DNA of 64,000 nucleotides, taken from Hysterangium stoloniferum. Lineage: Eukaryota; Basidiomycota; Agaricomycetes; Hysterangiales; Hysterangiaceae. The notes beneath the pieces are model-generated. The model was not told the DNA's origin. It saw only the letters and a list, made by a program, of their open reading frames with translations, and ran no database searches. How positions within the stretch are numbered: position 1 is the first letter of the stretch; the number at the start of each line of letters is the position of its first letter. A program made the translations under genes and the position numbers. This document shows, one piece after another, positions 23,575 to 34,103 of this stretch. Where the stretch lies: contig WHVD01000227.1 in assembly GCA_015178975.1 (NCBI GenBank), positions 1-64,000 on the forward strand, given 5' to 3'.

Positions 23575-24010
23575 CAAAGGAAGGATACAAAGGTTACAAA
23601 GAAATCAATGGTTACAAAAGAAATCAAAGGTTACAAAAGAAATCAAAGGTTACAAAAGAAATCAACGGTTACAAAAGAAATCAACGGTTACAAAGGAATC
23701 AACGGTTACAAAGGAATCAACGGTTACAAAGGAATCAACGGTTACAAAGGAATCAACGGTTACAAAGGAATCAACGGTTACAAAGGAATCAACGGTTACA
23801 AAGGAATCAACGGTTACAAAGGAATCAACGGTTACAAAGGAATCAACGGTTACAAAGGAATCAACGGTTACAAAGGAATCAACAGTTACAAAGGAATCAA
23901 TGGTTACAACGGTTACAAAAGAAATCAATGGTTACAAAGAAATCAACGGTTACAAAGGAATCAACGGTTACAAAGGAATCAACCATTACAAAAGGGAACA
24001 ACCATTACAT
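23575..24010. repeat. 18-bp GGTTACAAAGGAATCAAC array
   Basis: About 22 units in all. A central run of identical units lies at about 23685-23880. Confidence 0.88.
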
Positions 24011-24300
24011 AACTTCTAAGTATATCTGGGGCTTTGCTGTTTTAGAACTAAAGCCATTTAAAGAATGGAAAGTGTTCTAAGAACGGAAAGTGTTCTAAGA
24101 GTGGAAAGTGTTCTAAGAATGGAAAGTGTTCCAAGAACGAAAAGTGTTCCAAAAATGGAAAACAATAGAAAAGCAAACATCAGTCACAAATGGAAGCCAC
24201 AGCCACAAAAGGACACAATGGTTACAAAAGGAGACACAGGTTACAAATGGAAACAATGGTTACAAATGGAAAGAGTGGTTAAATTGACTCTCAACTGCAA
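24011..24300. repeat. Short mixed minisatellites
   Basis: A relic of the cassette tail (ACTTCTAAGTATATCTGGGG) is followed by GTGTTCTAAGAACGGAAA units and GGTTACAAATGGAAACAAT units. Confidence 0.65.
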
Positions 24301-24460
24301 GTAATTACTGTGGTCACTCAATTTATTTATTTTGATTTAGCATTTTATTTTGATTTATTGAATTTTATTTTATTTTATTGTTTTTCATTTCAATTTATTT
24401 TATTTTAAAACATTTTATATTCACTTATTATATTTTATTTGAATTATTCTGATTTTATTG
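24301..24460. repeat. T-rich low-complexity spacer 2
   Basis: ATTTTATTTTGATTTATTG-type sequence between a GGTTACAAA array and a GA array. Confidence 0.65.
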
Positions 24461-26045
24461 AGGCCAATCAGATGGGGACGGAGGAAGAAGGAAACAGTAC
24501 ACACAGCAGCTGGACAAAGAGAGAAGGAAACAGTACACACACTCACTGAAGAAAGGGTACACACACCACCTGGAGGAAAGAGAGGGCTGGTCAGAGGAGG
24601 ATGGTGGAAGAAGGAAATGGTAGACATACTTTAGGAAAGAGAGAGTAGGCCAATCAGAGGAACACGCACTGGCTGGAGGAAAGAGAATGGAGGCCAATGA
24701 GGGCAGGATGAAGAGAGAAGGAAAGGGTACACAAACCACCTGGAGGGAAGAGAGAGGGCAGATCAGAGCAGGATGGAGAGAGAATGAAATAGTACACGCA
24801 CTCGCTGGGGGAAGGAGAGAGGAGGAAAGGGGACATGGACCTCCTGGAGAAAAGAGAGAGGACGAAGGGAGAAGGAAACGGTACAGGCAGTGGCTGGAGG
24901 AAAGAGAGAGGAGGCCGATCAGAGAATGAAGAGAGAAGGAAACGGTACACACACCTCCTGGAGGAAAGAGAGAGGACGAAGGGAGAAGGAAACGGTACAC
25001 ACAGAGGCTGGAGGAAAGAGAGAGGAGGCCGATCAGAGGACGAAGAGAGAAGGAAACGGTACACACACCTCCTGGAGGAAAGAGAGAGGACGAAGGGAGA
25101 AGGAAACGGTACACGCAGAGGCTGGAGGAAAGAGAGAGGAGGCCGATCAGAGGACAAAGAGAGAAGGAAACGGTACACGCACCTCCTGGAGGAAAGAGAG
25201 AGGACAAATGGAGAAGGAAATGGTACATGCACCGGCTGGAGGAAAGAGAGAGGAGGCCAATTAGAGGAGGATGAAGAGAGAAGGAAATGGCACACACACC
25301 TCCTGGAGGAAAGAGAGAGGAGGCCGATCAGAGGAGGACAAAGGGAGAAAGAAACGGTACACCCACCGGCTGGAGGACAAAGGGAGAAAGAAACAGTACA
25401 CACACCGGCTGGAGGAAAGAGAGGGGAGGTAAATCAGCACAGGACAGAGGAAGAAGGAAATGGTAGACGCACCGGCTGTAGGAAAGAGAGGGGGACAATC
25501 AGAGGAGGACAAAGAGAGGGGAAAGGGAATGCGCACCGGCTGGAGGAAAGAGAGGGGCCAATCAGAAGAGGACAGAGAAAGAGGGAAAGGGGACAATCAG
25601 AGGAGGACAAAGAGAGAGGGGAAAGGGAATGCGCACCGGCTGGAGAAAGAGAGGGGGCCAATGAGAAGAGGACAGAGAGAGAGGGAAATGGAACGCGCAC
25701 CGGCTGGAGGAAAGAGAGAGGAGCCAAATCAGCGCAGGACAGAGGAAGAAGGAAATGGTAGACACACCGGCTGGAGGAAAGAGAGAGGGTCCCAATGAGA
25801 GGAGGATGGAGAGAGAAGGAAATGGTACACACACCTGGAGGAAAGAGAGGAGGATGATCAGAGGACAAAGAGAGAGGAAATGGTACACGCACCAGCTGGA
25901 CAAAAGAGAGAAGAGGTCAATCAGAGGAGGACGGAGAGAGAAAGAAACAGTACACACACTCGCTGGAGGAAAGAGAGAGGAGGCGGATTAGCGCAGGACG
26001 GAGGGAGAAGGAAAGAGTACACACATCACCTGGAGGAAAGAGAGC
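24461..26045. repeat. GA-rich minisatellite array 2
   Basis: The same units as array 1. About 24840-25330 shows a well-homogenised higher-order pattern in which a GAGGACGAAGGGAGAAGG unit alternates with an AGGCCGATCAGAGGACGAAG unit. Confidence 0.85.
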
Positions 26046-26275
26046 GGACGCGCCGTGAATGGGAGAGGGCGCGCCGTGAATGGGAGTGGGTGCGCCGTGA
26101 ATGGGAGTGGGTGCGCCTTGGATGGGTGCGGGCGGATGGGTGCGCCGTGGATGGGAGCGGGTGGATGGGTGCACGGTGGATGGGAGCAGTGCGCCGTGGA
26201 TGGGTGCGCCGTGGATGGGTGCGCCGTGGATGGGTGCGCCGTGGATGGGTGCGGGCGGATGGGTGCACGGTGGAT
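26046..26275. repeat. GTGGATGGG minisatellite 2
   Basis: The 15-bp unit GTGGATGGGTGCGCC is repeated, almost perfectly at about 26195-26250. Confidence 0.8.
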
Positions 26276-26661
26276 GCAGTATAACAATACTGCCGCGGCA
26301 TTGCAAAATACCTCCGCGCACCTGATATAATACTCCCGCGCATGTAAAAATACCTCCGCGCGTCATAAAATACCTCCGCGCACGTGACAAAATACTCTCG
26401 CGCTTGCATAAATACTTCCGCGTTAGTCACAAATACTCCCGCGGCACTAAAAATACTCCCGCAAGCGCAGAAATGCTTCCGCGAATGGCAAAAAGCCTCC
26501 GCATTTGCTCCCGCGCTGAGTAATAAGGAGCTTTGGGCGTCAATATTAGTCACACTCTCCCACACCTCCAGGTTCGGGCGCTCCGCGCCCTCACGAACAG
26601 GGCCTGCGGCGCCTAAAAACGCCCACCACCCACCAAGCAACTTTACTATATATTGATTGAT
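26276..26661. repeat. CCGCG-rich block 3
   Basis: About 20-bp units AAAATACCTCCGCGC, then hairpin TTCGGGCGC-TCC-GCGCCC (about 26573-26590), then GCCCACCACCCACCAAGCAA. Confidence 0.8.
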
Positions 26662-26797
26662 TGACAAGCCTGGGAACCCTTGCTACGCTGCGGGGCAGTC
26701 GCTTCGCGACTGGCCCCACAACTCCACTGCGGGCTCCGGCTTGTTGGGGGGCTTCGCCCCCCAAACCCCCCCGCGTCCATCACTCTTAAGTATTTCT
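26662..26797. repeat. GC-rich hairpin cassette 4, next to Helitron 1
   Basis: TGACAAGCCTGGGAACCC start, hairpin AGTCGC-TTC-GCGACT, then TTGGGGGGC-TTC-GCCCCCCAA, then CCATCACTCTTAAGTATTTCTG. The Helitron follows directly. Confidence 0.85.
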
Positions 26798-26869
26798 GTG
26801 TACTTCTAAGTATTTATCACAATCACTCTACTCTTACAAAATCTCAATCAAACAAAATACATTAAAGCT

Positions 26870-29800
26870 TCAATCTAATAATACATCTTTGTACACTATA
26901 TTCGCAGTTCTCTTTTTCTCCTTTAATAATATTTTTATCCTATTCCAACTTCTTCCTCTTGAAAGTCCCACATACAATTGTCCATGTCCAAATACTGCCA
27001 TTCTCAAATCTATTCCCACCACCTTCAAAGACTGTCCCTGTGACTTGTTAATAGTCATTGCAAATGCTAACCGCACTGGAAACTGAATACGATGCAGTTT
27101 AAATGGCAGTTGATCATCATTCGTAATGATTTTCACCCGTGAAATAAATGCTGGTTGCCCAGTACATGGTCCAGTTAGGATCCGCACTTGAAGCAAATTA
27201 TTTTCCATTTTCAACAGTCGCAATCGTGTCCCATTGAAAAGTCCCCTCTGTGGATCTATATTCCGTAACAGCATCAAAGGTACTCCTGGCTTCATCTCAA
27301 GTCGACTCGGAGAGATTCCACCAAAGTTCAGGCTGTTCAAATACTCTACAGGATACATCTCTGTCTCGCTGTCTCCCTCTGCAGTATCAGCACTGTGGTA
27401 CATCCGACTCTCCCCTGGAAATTTATTCAGAAGTTCTGAATTAATCTCATCCACCTCTGAATTTCTTGGACACAGAATTGCCCGGTCTAAGAAGTCTCCA
27501 TCTTGCCAATCTCTTTGGTCTCTATCCACATGGATGTCTGGATATATCTCAGCAATTAGATCTGACATTTCTGGACCACAGATCATATGAGGAGGGATAT
27601 CCATTGTATGATCCAAAGGCAAATCCTTTCCATGGCCTACATCCAAGAGCCACTGAGCAAACTGTTCACTTTCTGGATCATCCTGATCCACCCGCATATT
27701 CTTTTTCAAGAATAGTATCTTAATATGCTTCCAGAGTTCTGATTTCTGGATACATTGTCCAATGATCTGTTCTTTTGAACCCTTGGGTACAACAGGCAAA
27801 GTCTGCTGGAAGTCACCTCCCCAGGCAACAGGAATCCCCCCAAAGGGAACATCCTCCTTGTCTAATAAATCCCTTAGGGTTCTGTCAACTGCCTCACATG
27901 TGAAACGTGACTGCATAGGAACTTCATCCCAGATAATCAGTCGCACTTCCTTCATGAGTTCTGCCTTTTGTGAACCCTTTTTGATATGACATAGAGCATC
28001 CTTCTCACAGGGAACAGGGATTGAAAATGTGCTGTGAGAAGTGCGACCACCCTTGAGAATCATTGATGCAATTCCAGAGGATGCCACACAAAGCACAATG
28101 TAGCCCTTGGCCCTACATGCATGTGCCAGAGTATTCCATACAAAGGACTTGCCAGTGCCTCCTGGACCATTGACAAAGAACAATTTGCCTTCTTGTTGCT
28201 CATCCACTGCCTTCATGATAGTCTCAAAGGCAGCATGTTGTTCAGGATTGCACTTTTCAAGATTAGCTTGGGCACTGGCGAGCTCATGTTGAATATTATA
28301 ACTCTTTTGCTCCTTAATGAGACGGTTGCCAACAATGGTATCCCAATTATCAGTGCAGTTTGGCATGGTTGGATAGTGTGAGAGGGACTTTCCAGAATAG
28401 CGTAGGATCTTATCAATTTCATAGAGGCCAAAGTCATAAACTTGGATTGGTGATGGATTGTCAATGCCATGTGTTTGCTTAAGTATGAACTCCAAATCAT
28501 CACAAAGAAATACTTTGAAGTCATTCCAGAGTTCATGGGGTTGTGCAGGGGAGGACATGGTCAAAATGATGGCAAATAACCTCCGCAGTTGAAACCCAGA
28601 TTGTATACCACTGGCTTCTCTGAGGCACATATGCCACTGGCGGTCATCTTCAAGCAAACCACGTGCCACACAGGCTTGTTGAAATGTAGGATAAGTCTCA
28701 CCCTGAAAGGTCCTGAGCTGTTCAAATGAGGTGGCACCTTTGACAACAGTGAGCAAAGTACGTAGGTGGAATCTTTCCCCACTGGCAATATTGACAAAAT
28801 GAATACGCCCTATTGAAAAGCCACTTTGACGTGGCTTCCATGATTTCTTCTTGGGTACAAATGTGAAATACTCAGGAAAATCCATATAAAATGTATCCTG
28901 GGCACGCTGTCCATTATAACCAATGAGACCTTTGGCATTAGCTTCAAAATAGGCCATGAGAGTTGTCCCTGAACGCTCTGCCCTTTGTAAAGCCTCAGCA
29001 GGACCTTGATCACCATCAAAAAGTACAGTGTTTTCCCCAGGGAGATGGACACCAAGTGCCATTACTGCAGGAACCTGGGTGTGGAGTTCATTACGCATTA
29101 ACCGCCAGACAGACTCATGTGCACTGACATAACGTGCATCAAGGTACTGTTGAATCTCATCTGGTGTCCTTCCAAATTCCATAGTTGTACGATCATGCCC
29201 TTTGTAACAGTATTTATGCATGTACTTCATTGACCTATTGGTAAAGGTCAACTCAACATTGATGTGGCATTCAAAGGTGAGAATCAAAATGGGGGAGTAA
29301 GGGACAACATGTCTGTTGTCATATGTAAACTTGGGAGTTTCATAAACTCTTCCATTGTTGGGGCGAGCATATGTTGGATAGCCTTCCTCATTGACAATGG
29401 TGGCTTCACACCAATCCTTTGGATAGTATTTACTGCACTTCTTGTCAACCATACAGGCAGCATTTGGATGATCAGCTCCACAGGGACCATGGGTCATGAG
29501 TTGTCCTACTAAATTAAATAGTCTGGGATGTGTTTCAGGATCTGGAAAACAGGCAGAAACAAATGAGTCAACATCTTCTGGTGTCCTTGGCTTATTCTGG
29601 TCATCAAACCATATAAGGCAGTGCATGTGTGGAAGACCCCGCTTTTGGAATTCAATAACATGGATATGGGCTACTGTTCTCCCAAAGATCTGGTCCTCTG
29701 TAATCATCTTGAGCAACTTAGCCTTCTTGGCAGCAAAGACACGGGAGACCAAATCAGGACGATCAGCAGCAGTCTGTCCAGGAAGCAATTCATCAGTAAC

Positions 29801-32329
29801 CTCCTTCCACTTGGGATTGGCTGTCATGGTGATGAAGCAGCTGGCATTGCCATACTTTCGTGCAATTGCAAATGAATTTTGCAAACTTTGTCTCATATCC
29901 CTTGAACTGCCAGTAAATGTAGAAGGGAGTATGACCCTCTGACCAATACTATTGGCATCTGTGTTGACATCCTCACGTGTAAAGGCATCGACCACCTGGT
30001 TGTAGAGTTCAGCACGTAACCTTGGTTGATTATCCCTGAGAAATCTCAATCTGCGCTGCTCCGTTACTGCCCAGGCATTGACAATATACTGTTGGAATAG
30101 CTTTTGTGCATAAAAAAGGGTCATGGCTTCGTATGCTCTGGGAAATAGGCGATAGGCATAATATTCACATTGGGTCACCTTCCGACTTTTATCTTCATCT
30201 TCACCTTCTTCATCCTGCTGTCCAGGCTGGGGCTGCCAATTTTGATTGGCATAGGGAATGTCCCATGACCAACCACGCTCACCCCTGGGAAAGAGCATTA
30301 CATAATGAAGGGGTGTATAAATGGCTTGTGCATCATGGACATGATGGAACTGGCCCCCTCTCCTCTGAACAATAATATCCCTTGGGTCACCACGACCTGT
30401 ATTACCATCTCCAGGGAGAATGACTGCAAGTTCATCACCGGTTGGAAGATTGTACCGTCTGGGATCATTAAAAGCTTTGTAGCTCAGCCTGACATGTAAC
30501 CTTGGAGTCTCTGCCTGTGTCCTCAATCGCTCATGTGCCTGGCGATAGAGTTGTATAAAGGGATTATATTGCTCCATCATATCCTGCAAGTCAGAAAAGG
30601 TGTGGTTATTTAGGTTTCTATTTGCCCTGTGATTCTGCCTCTGCTGCAATGCCTGCCTCAGTCCATCCTCCTGTGCCAATGCAGGATCATGGATGTAAAG
30701 CTGAGCATAACTACGTGATACACCTTCTGTGTAAGGAATCAAGGCACCATGCTGGTGATACAATTCACCATGGATTTTGAAGACATATGGGCCACCACCA
30801 CCTTGCAAGACAGACTCATCCAAATTGACACCCAGTGATGTAAATGCAAATGCATTATTATAGGCACGAATATTCTTGAGAAATTCCCTGCCATTATCTG
30901 TGTTATTCTCCAGGAGAGACCTTAAAGTGTGAGGGACTGGCTCAAGTATGGGAAGGGCCACCTTTCCTCTCTTGCAACACTTGCCAAATTTTGGATGTGT
31001 TTTAGAGCTATTTGAGATACGCTCATCCATCCAATGTAAAGCTCCACAGTCTGAACACTGTATATCCATACGTCCCAAATTATGTCTTGGAAACCTGTCC
31101 TCCACCACAGGTTGCCGTCCAATGGGCAATTGTGGAATGAGAGGTGGAGGTGGAGGCATGGCTGCAGGCTGTGGAATGACAGGAGGTGGGGGAATAGCAG
31201 GAGGTGGTGGTAACTGTAGTGGTTGTTGCTGTTGTGGAGCTGGATTTCCAGGTGGATGGTGAAGCTGTAGTGGTGCTAACTGCAAAATGGGTACTTGTGC
31301 CTGAAGTTGGGGAATGGCAGGAGGTGGGGGAATGACAGGAGGTGGTGCTAACTGTTGCTGTTGTTGCTGTTGGGGAGCTGGATTTCCAGGTAGATGATGA
31401 TGCTGTAGTGGTGCTAATTGCAAAATGGGTACCTGTACCTGGAGTTGTGGAATGGGATTAATAGGTAGATGACCATAATGCAGTTGTGGAGCTGGATTTT
31501 CATGTGGATGGTGAAGCTGTGGTGGTGCCCACTGCAAAATAGGTAGTTGCTGTTGTTGTGGAACTGGATTTCCAGGTGGATGGTGTGGTGGTGCCCACTG
31601 CAAAATAGGTTGAGGTTGTTGTTGTGGAACTGGATTTCCAGGTAGTTGGTGAAGCTGTGGTGGTGCCCACTGCACAATAGGTTGTTGTTGTTGTTGTGGA
31701 ACTGGATTTCCAGGTAGATGGTGTGGTGGTGCCCACTGCAAAATAGGTTGAGGTTGATGTTGTTGAACTGGATTTCCAGGTGGATAATGATGTTGTGGTG
31801 GTAGTAGTTGTACAGCTGGATTTCTAGGTGGATGGTAATGCTGTGGTGGGGCTAACTGCAAAATGGGTCCCTGTGCCTGGATTTGTGGCATGGCATTAAC
31901 AGGTGGATGACCATGGTGCAGTGGTGCAGATTGGACAATTTTAGCAGCTTTATTTCCTCGTCCACGACCCCGCCTAAGAGGCTGTAATGGTGGCAAATCT
32001 GCATACTGCCTGAGCAAAAGATCCATTGCATCAGAGCCACTTGCAGTAGAGCCACTTGCAGTAGAGCCACTTGCAGTAGAGCCACTTGCAGCAGAGCCAC
32101 TTGCAGCAGAGCCACTTGCAGCAGAGCCACCTGGCCGAGCAACCAAAAATGGATTATCAGATTGACCTCTACCAACAGGAAGATGGAGATCTCGGAATGG
32201 TTGAAGAGGAGGTGGTATATTAGAATTCACAGCTAAACGCCGATGACGATCAGATGGAGATGTCATTTGCAATTGTGCCCTATGCTGCCTTCGCTCCTCT
32301 GCCCGATCACGCTCAGGTGTTCGATCCAT
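26870..32329 (-). CDS. Helitron Rep/PIF1 helicase protein, 1819 aa, intact
   Basis: A single uninterrupted frame. Residues about 68-100 are a 15-bp-encoded SGSAA/SGSTA repeat. About 150-400 is a Pro/Gln-rich tract with repeated PGNPVPQQQQQPILQWAPP-like units. About 425-455 holds a Cys cluster (CSDCGALHW...CC) that may bind zinc. The Helitron-like N domain follows, with the HUH motif LPHMHCLIW (His901, His903) and the Tyr cluster KYMHKYCYKGHD (Tyr1036, Tyr1040), the expected nicking and ligation residues. The C-terminal third is a PIF1 helicase: Walker A GPGGTGKSF (Lys1394), Walker B IIWDE, and a closing motif TINKSQGQSL. Such proteins drive rolling-circle transposition. The size suits a full-length autonomous fungal Helitron protein. 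The CpG sites kept here but lost in copy 2 suggest a young copy. The ATG at 32329 is the first in frame; the leader upstream may be spliced. Confidence 0.92.
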   Translation of the reverse strand: MDRTPERDRAEERRQHRAQLQMTSPSDRHRRLAVNSNIPPPLQPFRDLHLPVGRGQSDNPFLVARPGGSAASGSAASGSAASGSTASGSTASGSTASGSDAMDLLLRQYADLPPLQPLRRGRGRGNKAAKIVQSAPLHHGHPPVNAMPQIQAQGPILQLAPPQHYHPPRNPAVQLLPPQHHYPPGNPVQQHQPQPILQWAPPHHLPGNPVPQQQQQPIVQWAPPQLHQLPGNPVPQQQPQPILQWAPPHHPPGNPVPQQQQLPILQWAPPQLHHPHENPAPQLHYGHLPINPIPQLQVQVPILQLAPLQHHHLPGNPAPQQQQQQQLAPPPVIPPPPAIPQLQAQVPILQLAPLQLHHPPGNPAPQQQQPLQLPPPPAIPPPPVIPQPAAMPPPPPLIPQLPIGRQPVVEDRFPRHNLGRMDIQCSDCGALHWMDERISNSSKTHPKFGKCCKRGKVALPILEPVPHTLRSLLENNTDNGREFLKNIRAYNNAFAFTSLGVNLDESVLQGGGGPYVFKIHGELYHQHGALIPYTEGVSRSYAQLYIHDPALAQEDGLRQALQQRQNHRANRNLNNHTFSDLQDMMEQYNPFIQLYRQAHERLRTQAETPRLHVRLSYKAFNDPRRYNLPTGDELAVILPGDGNTGRGDPRDIIVQRRGGQFHHVHDAQAIYTPLHYVMLFPRGERGWSWDIPYANQNWQPQPGQQDEEGEDEDKSRKVTQCEYYAYRLFPRAYEAMTLFYAQKLFQQYIVNAWAVTEQRRLRFLRDNQPRLRAELYNQVVDAFTREDVNTDANSIGQRVILPSTFTGSSRDMRQSLQNSFAIARKYGNASCFITMTANPKWKEVTDELLPGQTAADRPDLVSRVFAAKKAKLLKMITEDQIFGRTVAHIHVIEFQKRGLPHMHCLIWFDDQNKPRTPEDVDSFVSACFPDPETHPRLFNLVGQLMTHGPCGADHPNAACMVDKKCSKYYPKDWCEATIVNEEGYPTYARPNNGRVYETPKFTYDNRHVVPYSPILILTFECHINVELTFTNRSMKYMHKYCYKGHDRTTMEFGRTPDEIQQYLDARYVSAHESVWRLMRNELHTQVPAVMALGVHLPGENTVLFDGDQGPAEALQRAERSGTTLMAYFEANAKGLIGYNGQRAQDTFYMDFPEYFTFVPKKKSWKPRQSGFSIGRIHFVNIASGERFHLRTLLTVVKGATSFEQLRTFQGETYPTFQQACVARGLLEDDRQWHMCLREASGIQSGFQLRRLFAIILTMSSPAQPHELWNDFKVFLCDDLEFILKQTHGIDNPSPIQVYDFGLYEIDKILRYSGKSLSHYPTMPNCTDNWDTIVGNRLIKEQKSYNIQHELASAQANLEKCNPEQHAAFETIMKAVDEQQEGKLFFVNGPGGTGKSFVWNTLAHACRAKGYIVLCVASSGIASMILKGGRTSHSTFSIPVPCEKDALCHIKKGSQKAELMKEVRLIIWDEVPMQSRFTCEAVDRTLRDLLDKEDVPFGGIPVAWGGDFQQTLPVVPKGSKEQIIGQCIQKSELWKHIKILFLKKNMRVDQDDPESEQFAQWLLDVGHGKDLPLDHTMDIPPHMICGPEMSDLIAEIYPDIHVDRDQRDWQDGDFLDRAILCPRNSEVDEINSELLNKFPGESRMYHSADTAEGDSETEMYPVEYLNSLNFGGISPSRLEMKPGVPLMLLRNIDPQRGLFNGTRLRLLKMENNLLQVRILTGPCTGQPAFISRVKIITNDDQLPFKLHRIQFPVRLAFAMTINKSQGQSLKVVGIDLRMAVFGHGQLYVGLSRGRSWNRIKILLKEKKRTANIVYKDVLLD

Positions 32330-32339
32330 AATAATGGAG

Positions 32340-33590
32340 TGATCTACTCAAAAGCAAAATGCCAGTGCAATATGACAAAGAGAGCTATATGGCGTCTCTA
32401 AAACTAAGCAGCAGCAGCAGACACAGAAAATCTGTTCCAGAGAGGCAGAGAGAAGTAAGAGAATAGGTTGAATTGAATTAGGCTAAAATAAATCAAAAAA
32501 AGTATAAATCAATTTTCACAGAATAAGAGAAGATATCAATACGGACCTTGAGGAGCTTCTTATCTTCCTGGAGGAATAGAAATAGCAAAAGAGCAAAAAA
32601 TGCCACAAAATAGGAGTTAATTCCACTTTATGAAAAATCATTAAGCAAAGAAAGGTGAAATTAAATACAGGAATAGGACCTACCTTTAATACTCCACTCT
32701 ACTCACAAAAGGAGTGGAAAGTGTTAGGGAAAAAGAAATCAGATAAATAGGTCTAAAATAGTCCAAAAATGTGGAAAATAAAGCATAAATAATTTAAAAC
32801 AATATGAGAGAAGTTATCAATACTAACCTGGAGGTGTTTTATATCTCCCAAGAGGAATAGAAACAACAATAAACCTAAAAGGCTACAGAATAGAAGGTCA
32901 ATTTCCATGTATAAATCATTCTTGAGCAAAAAGCTTGAAATTAATTGCAGAGACATCACTCACCTTCAATACTCTACCTATACTCACAGGGAGCACTCAC
33001 AAAAGCAGTGGAGAGTGTCAGAGAAAAATAAGCTGGATAATTGGCTTTAAAATAGCTCAAAAATGTAAGGAATAAAGTATAAATAATTTAAAACAGCATA
33101 AGGAAGCCCAAAACATACCTGGAAATTATAGGATAGCTTTCAAACAGTGTATGGGAAAGTTATGAATAAGAAGAGGTGCCAGGAAAAGGCAATTTGACTG
33201 CAAATAAATTATTTAATCAATAAAAAAGCAAGAATTGATTAATAATAGCTACAGACTCACCACACCTGTGATATAGCCCCAAGAATCCAGAAATACTCAA
33301 GAGAAGAGCCACCTCTGATATGGAGAGTAGAGGGCCAGAAGGGAGGCAGATTCTGTCTGCAGGATAACCTGATAATAAATAATTATGAATTAGAAAAAGC
33401 AACATTAAATGGGATTGAATACAGTGTTAACAGACCTTGACAAAGGTTTAATATCTTGAGAAATAATTGCAGGTGGCAATGTTGAGGAAAAGACGGCTGG
33501 GTGAGAGGGGGAAGGGAGATAAGAGTGGCAGCCTTGAGGCTTGACCACGGGCTTCCTGCGTTCCCGCGCCGGCAAAGAGAATGCTCCCAC
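32340..33590 (-). repeat. Helitron 1 leader: about three tandem ~270-300-bp units
   Basis: Related units start near 32479, 32752 and 33049 (AAAATAGTCCAAAAATGTGGAA-like word) and share TAAATAATTTAAAACA, CCTGGAG and ATACTC words. In minus reading they repeat donor-like sites (CCAGGTATGT, CCAGGTTAGT, AAGGTGAGT, AAGGTAGGT). They may be tandemly duplicated non-coding leader exons; no protein is seen. Confidence 0.55.
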
Positions 33591-33830
33591 GGCCTTGAAA
33601 AAGCTCCCACGCCGTTACAGTGTCACGAAAGTACACATAAAATACCTCCGCGCGTTAGAAAATACTTCCGTGCCCGTTACAAAATACTCCCGCGGCGGCA
33701 CAAATGCTCCCACACTGTGAGAAAAGCTCCCGCGGCGCCATTAAATACTCCCGCGAGTGCAGAAATGCACCCGCGCTGACTAATTGAAAAATTCGGGCGC
33801 TAACGCGCCCTCACCGGGACAGCTCGCCCT
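33591..33830. repeat. CCGCG-rich block 4, right of Helitron 1
   Basis: The same ~20-bp AATACCTCCGCG units and a TTCGGGCGC-TAAC-GCGCCC hairpin (about 33793-33811) as the block left of the Helitron, in the same orientation, but with no cassette after it. A run of GGATC repeats follows at about 33856-33880. Confidence 0.7.
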
Positions 33831-33899
33831 CATCGGGATTTCTGTGATTGATATGGATCGGATCGGATCGGATCGGATCTCCTCGGGGACATCCGAGTG

Positions 33900-34080
33900 G
33901 TACCCCTAGAAACTCCCTTGACATTCCCAACCGTCCGTCTTGTGATGTCGCCATATCCACGAGCAGATTACCAAATATACGCTGAGTAGGCTTTCACTAA
34001 AAACTTCCGAGTTGACCGTTTCATCACTTGCACAGTGAGCTAGTGCAACTTGGTCATGGGCTACCACTCTGGTGCAGTGA
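33900..34080 (+). pseudogene. Tail relic of the unknown gene family (copy 0)
   Basis: GAGCAGATTACCAAATATAC, then GCTGAGTAGGC and TTCACTAAAAACTTCCGAGT match the 3' ends of the two units at about 35706-35765 and 36690-36745. It therefore marks the end of a lost upstream copy. Confidence 0.55.
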
Positions 34081-34103
34081 AGCATTGAATGTGATAATAT
34101 ATA

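Larger units (their letters stand above)
26662..33590 (-). mobile_element. Autonomous Helitron 1 (boundaries approximate)
   Basis: A Rep/PIF1 Helitron whose gene reads on the minus strand. On the gene's 3' side lies hairpin cassette 4 and the tail ACTCTTAAGTATTTCTG, shared with a second Helitron at 52.2 kb. Helitrons usually have a hairpin near the 3' terminus and no target duplication; the cassette may play that part. The exact TC and CTRR termini could not be fixed. The 5' side (32330-33590) holds about three ~270-300-bp repeats. Confidence 0.75.

Noticed and set aside
24455-25761. Long Ser/Leu- or Arg/Glu-rich frames in the GA arrays
   Set aside because: They are open only because GA-rich DNA has few stops. 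Frames on opposite strands overlap fully and begin or end with the arrays.
31414-32175. Frames overlapping the N-terminal part of the Helitron gene in other frames
   Set aside because: These are shadows of its repetitive Pro/Gln-rich coding sequence.
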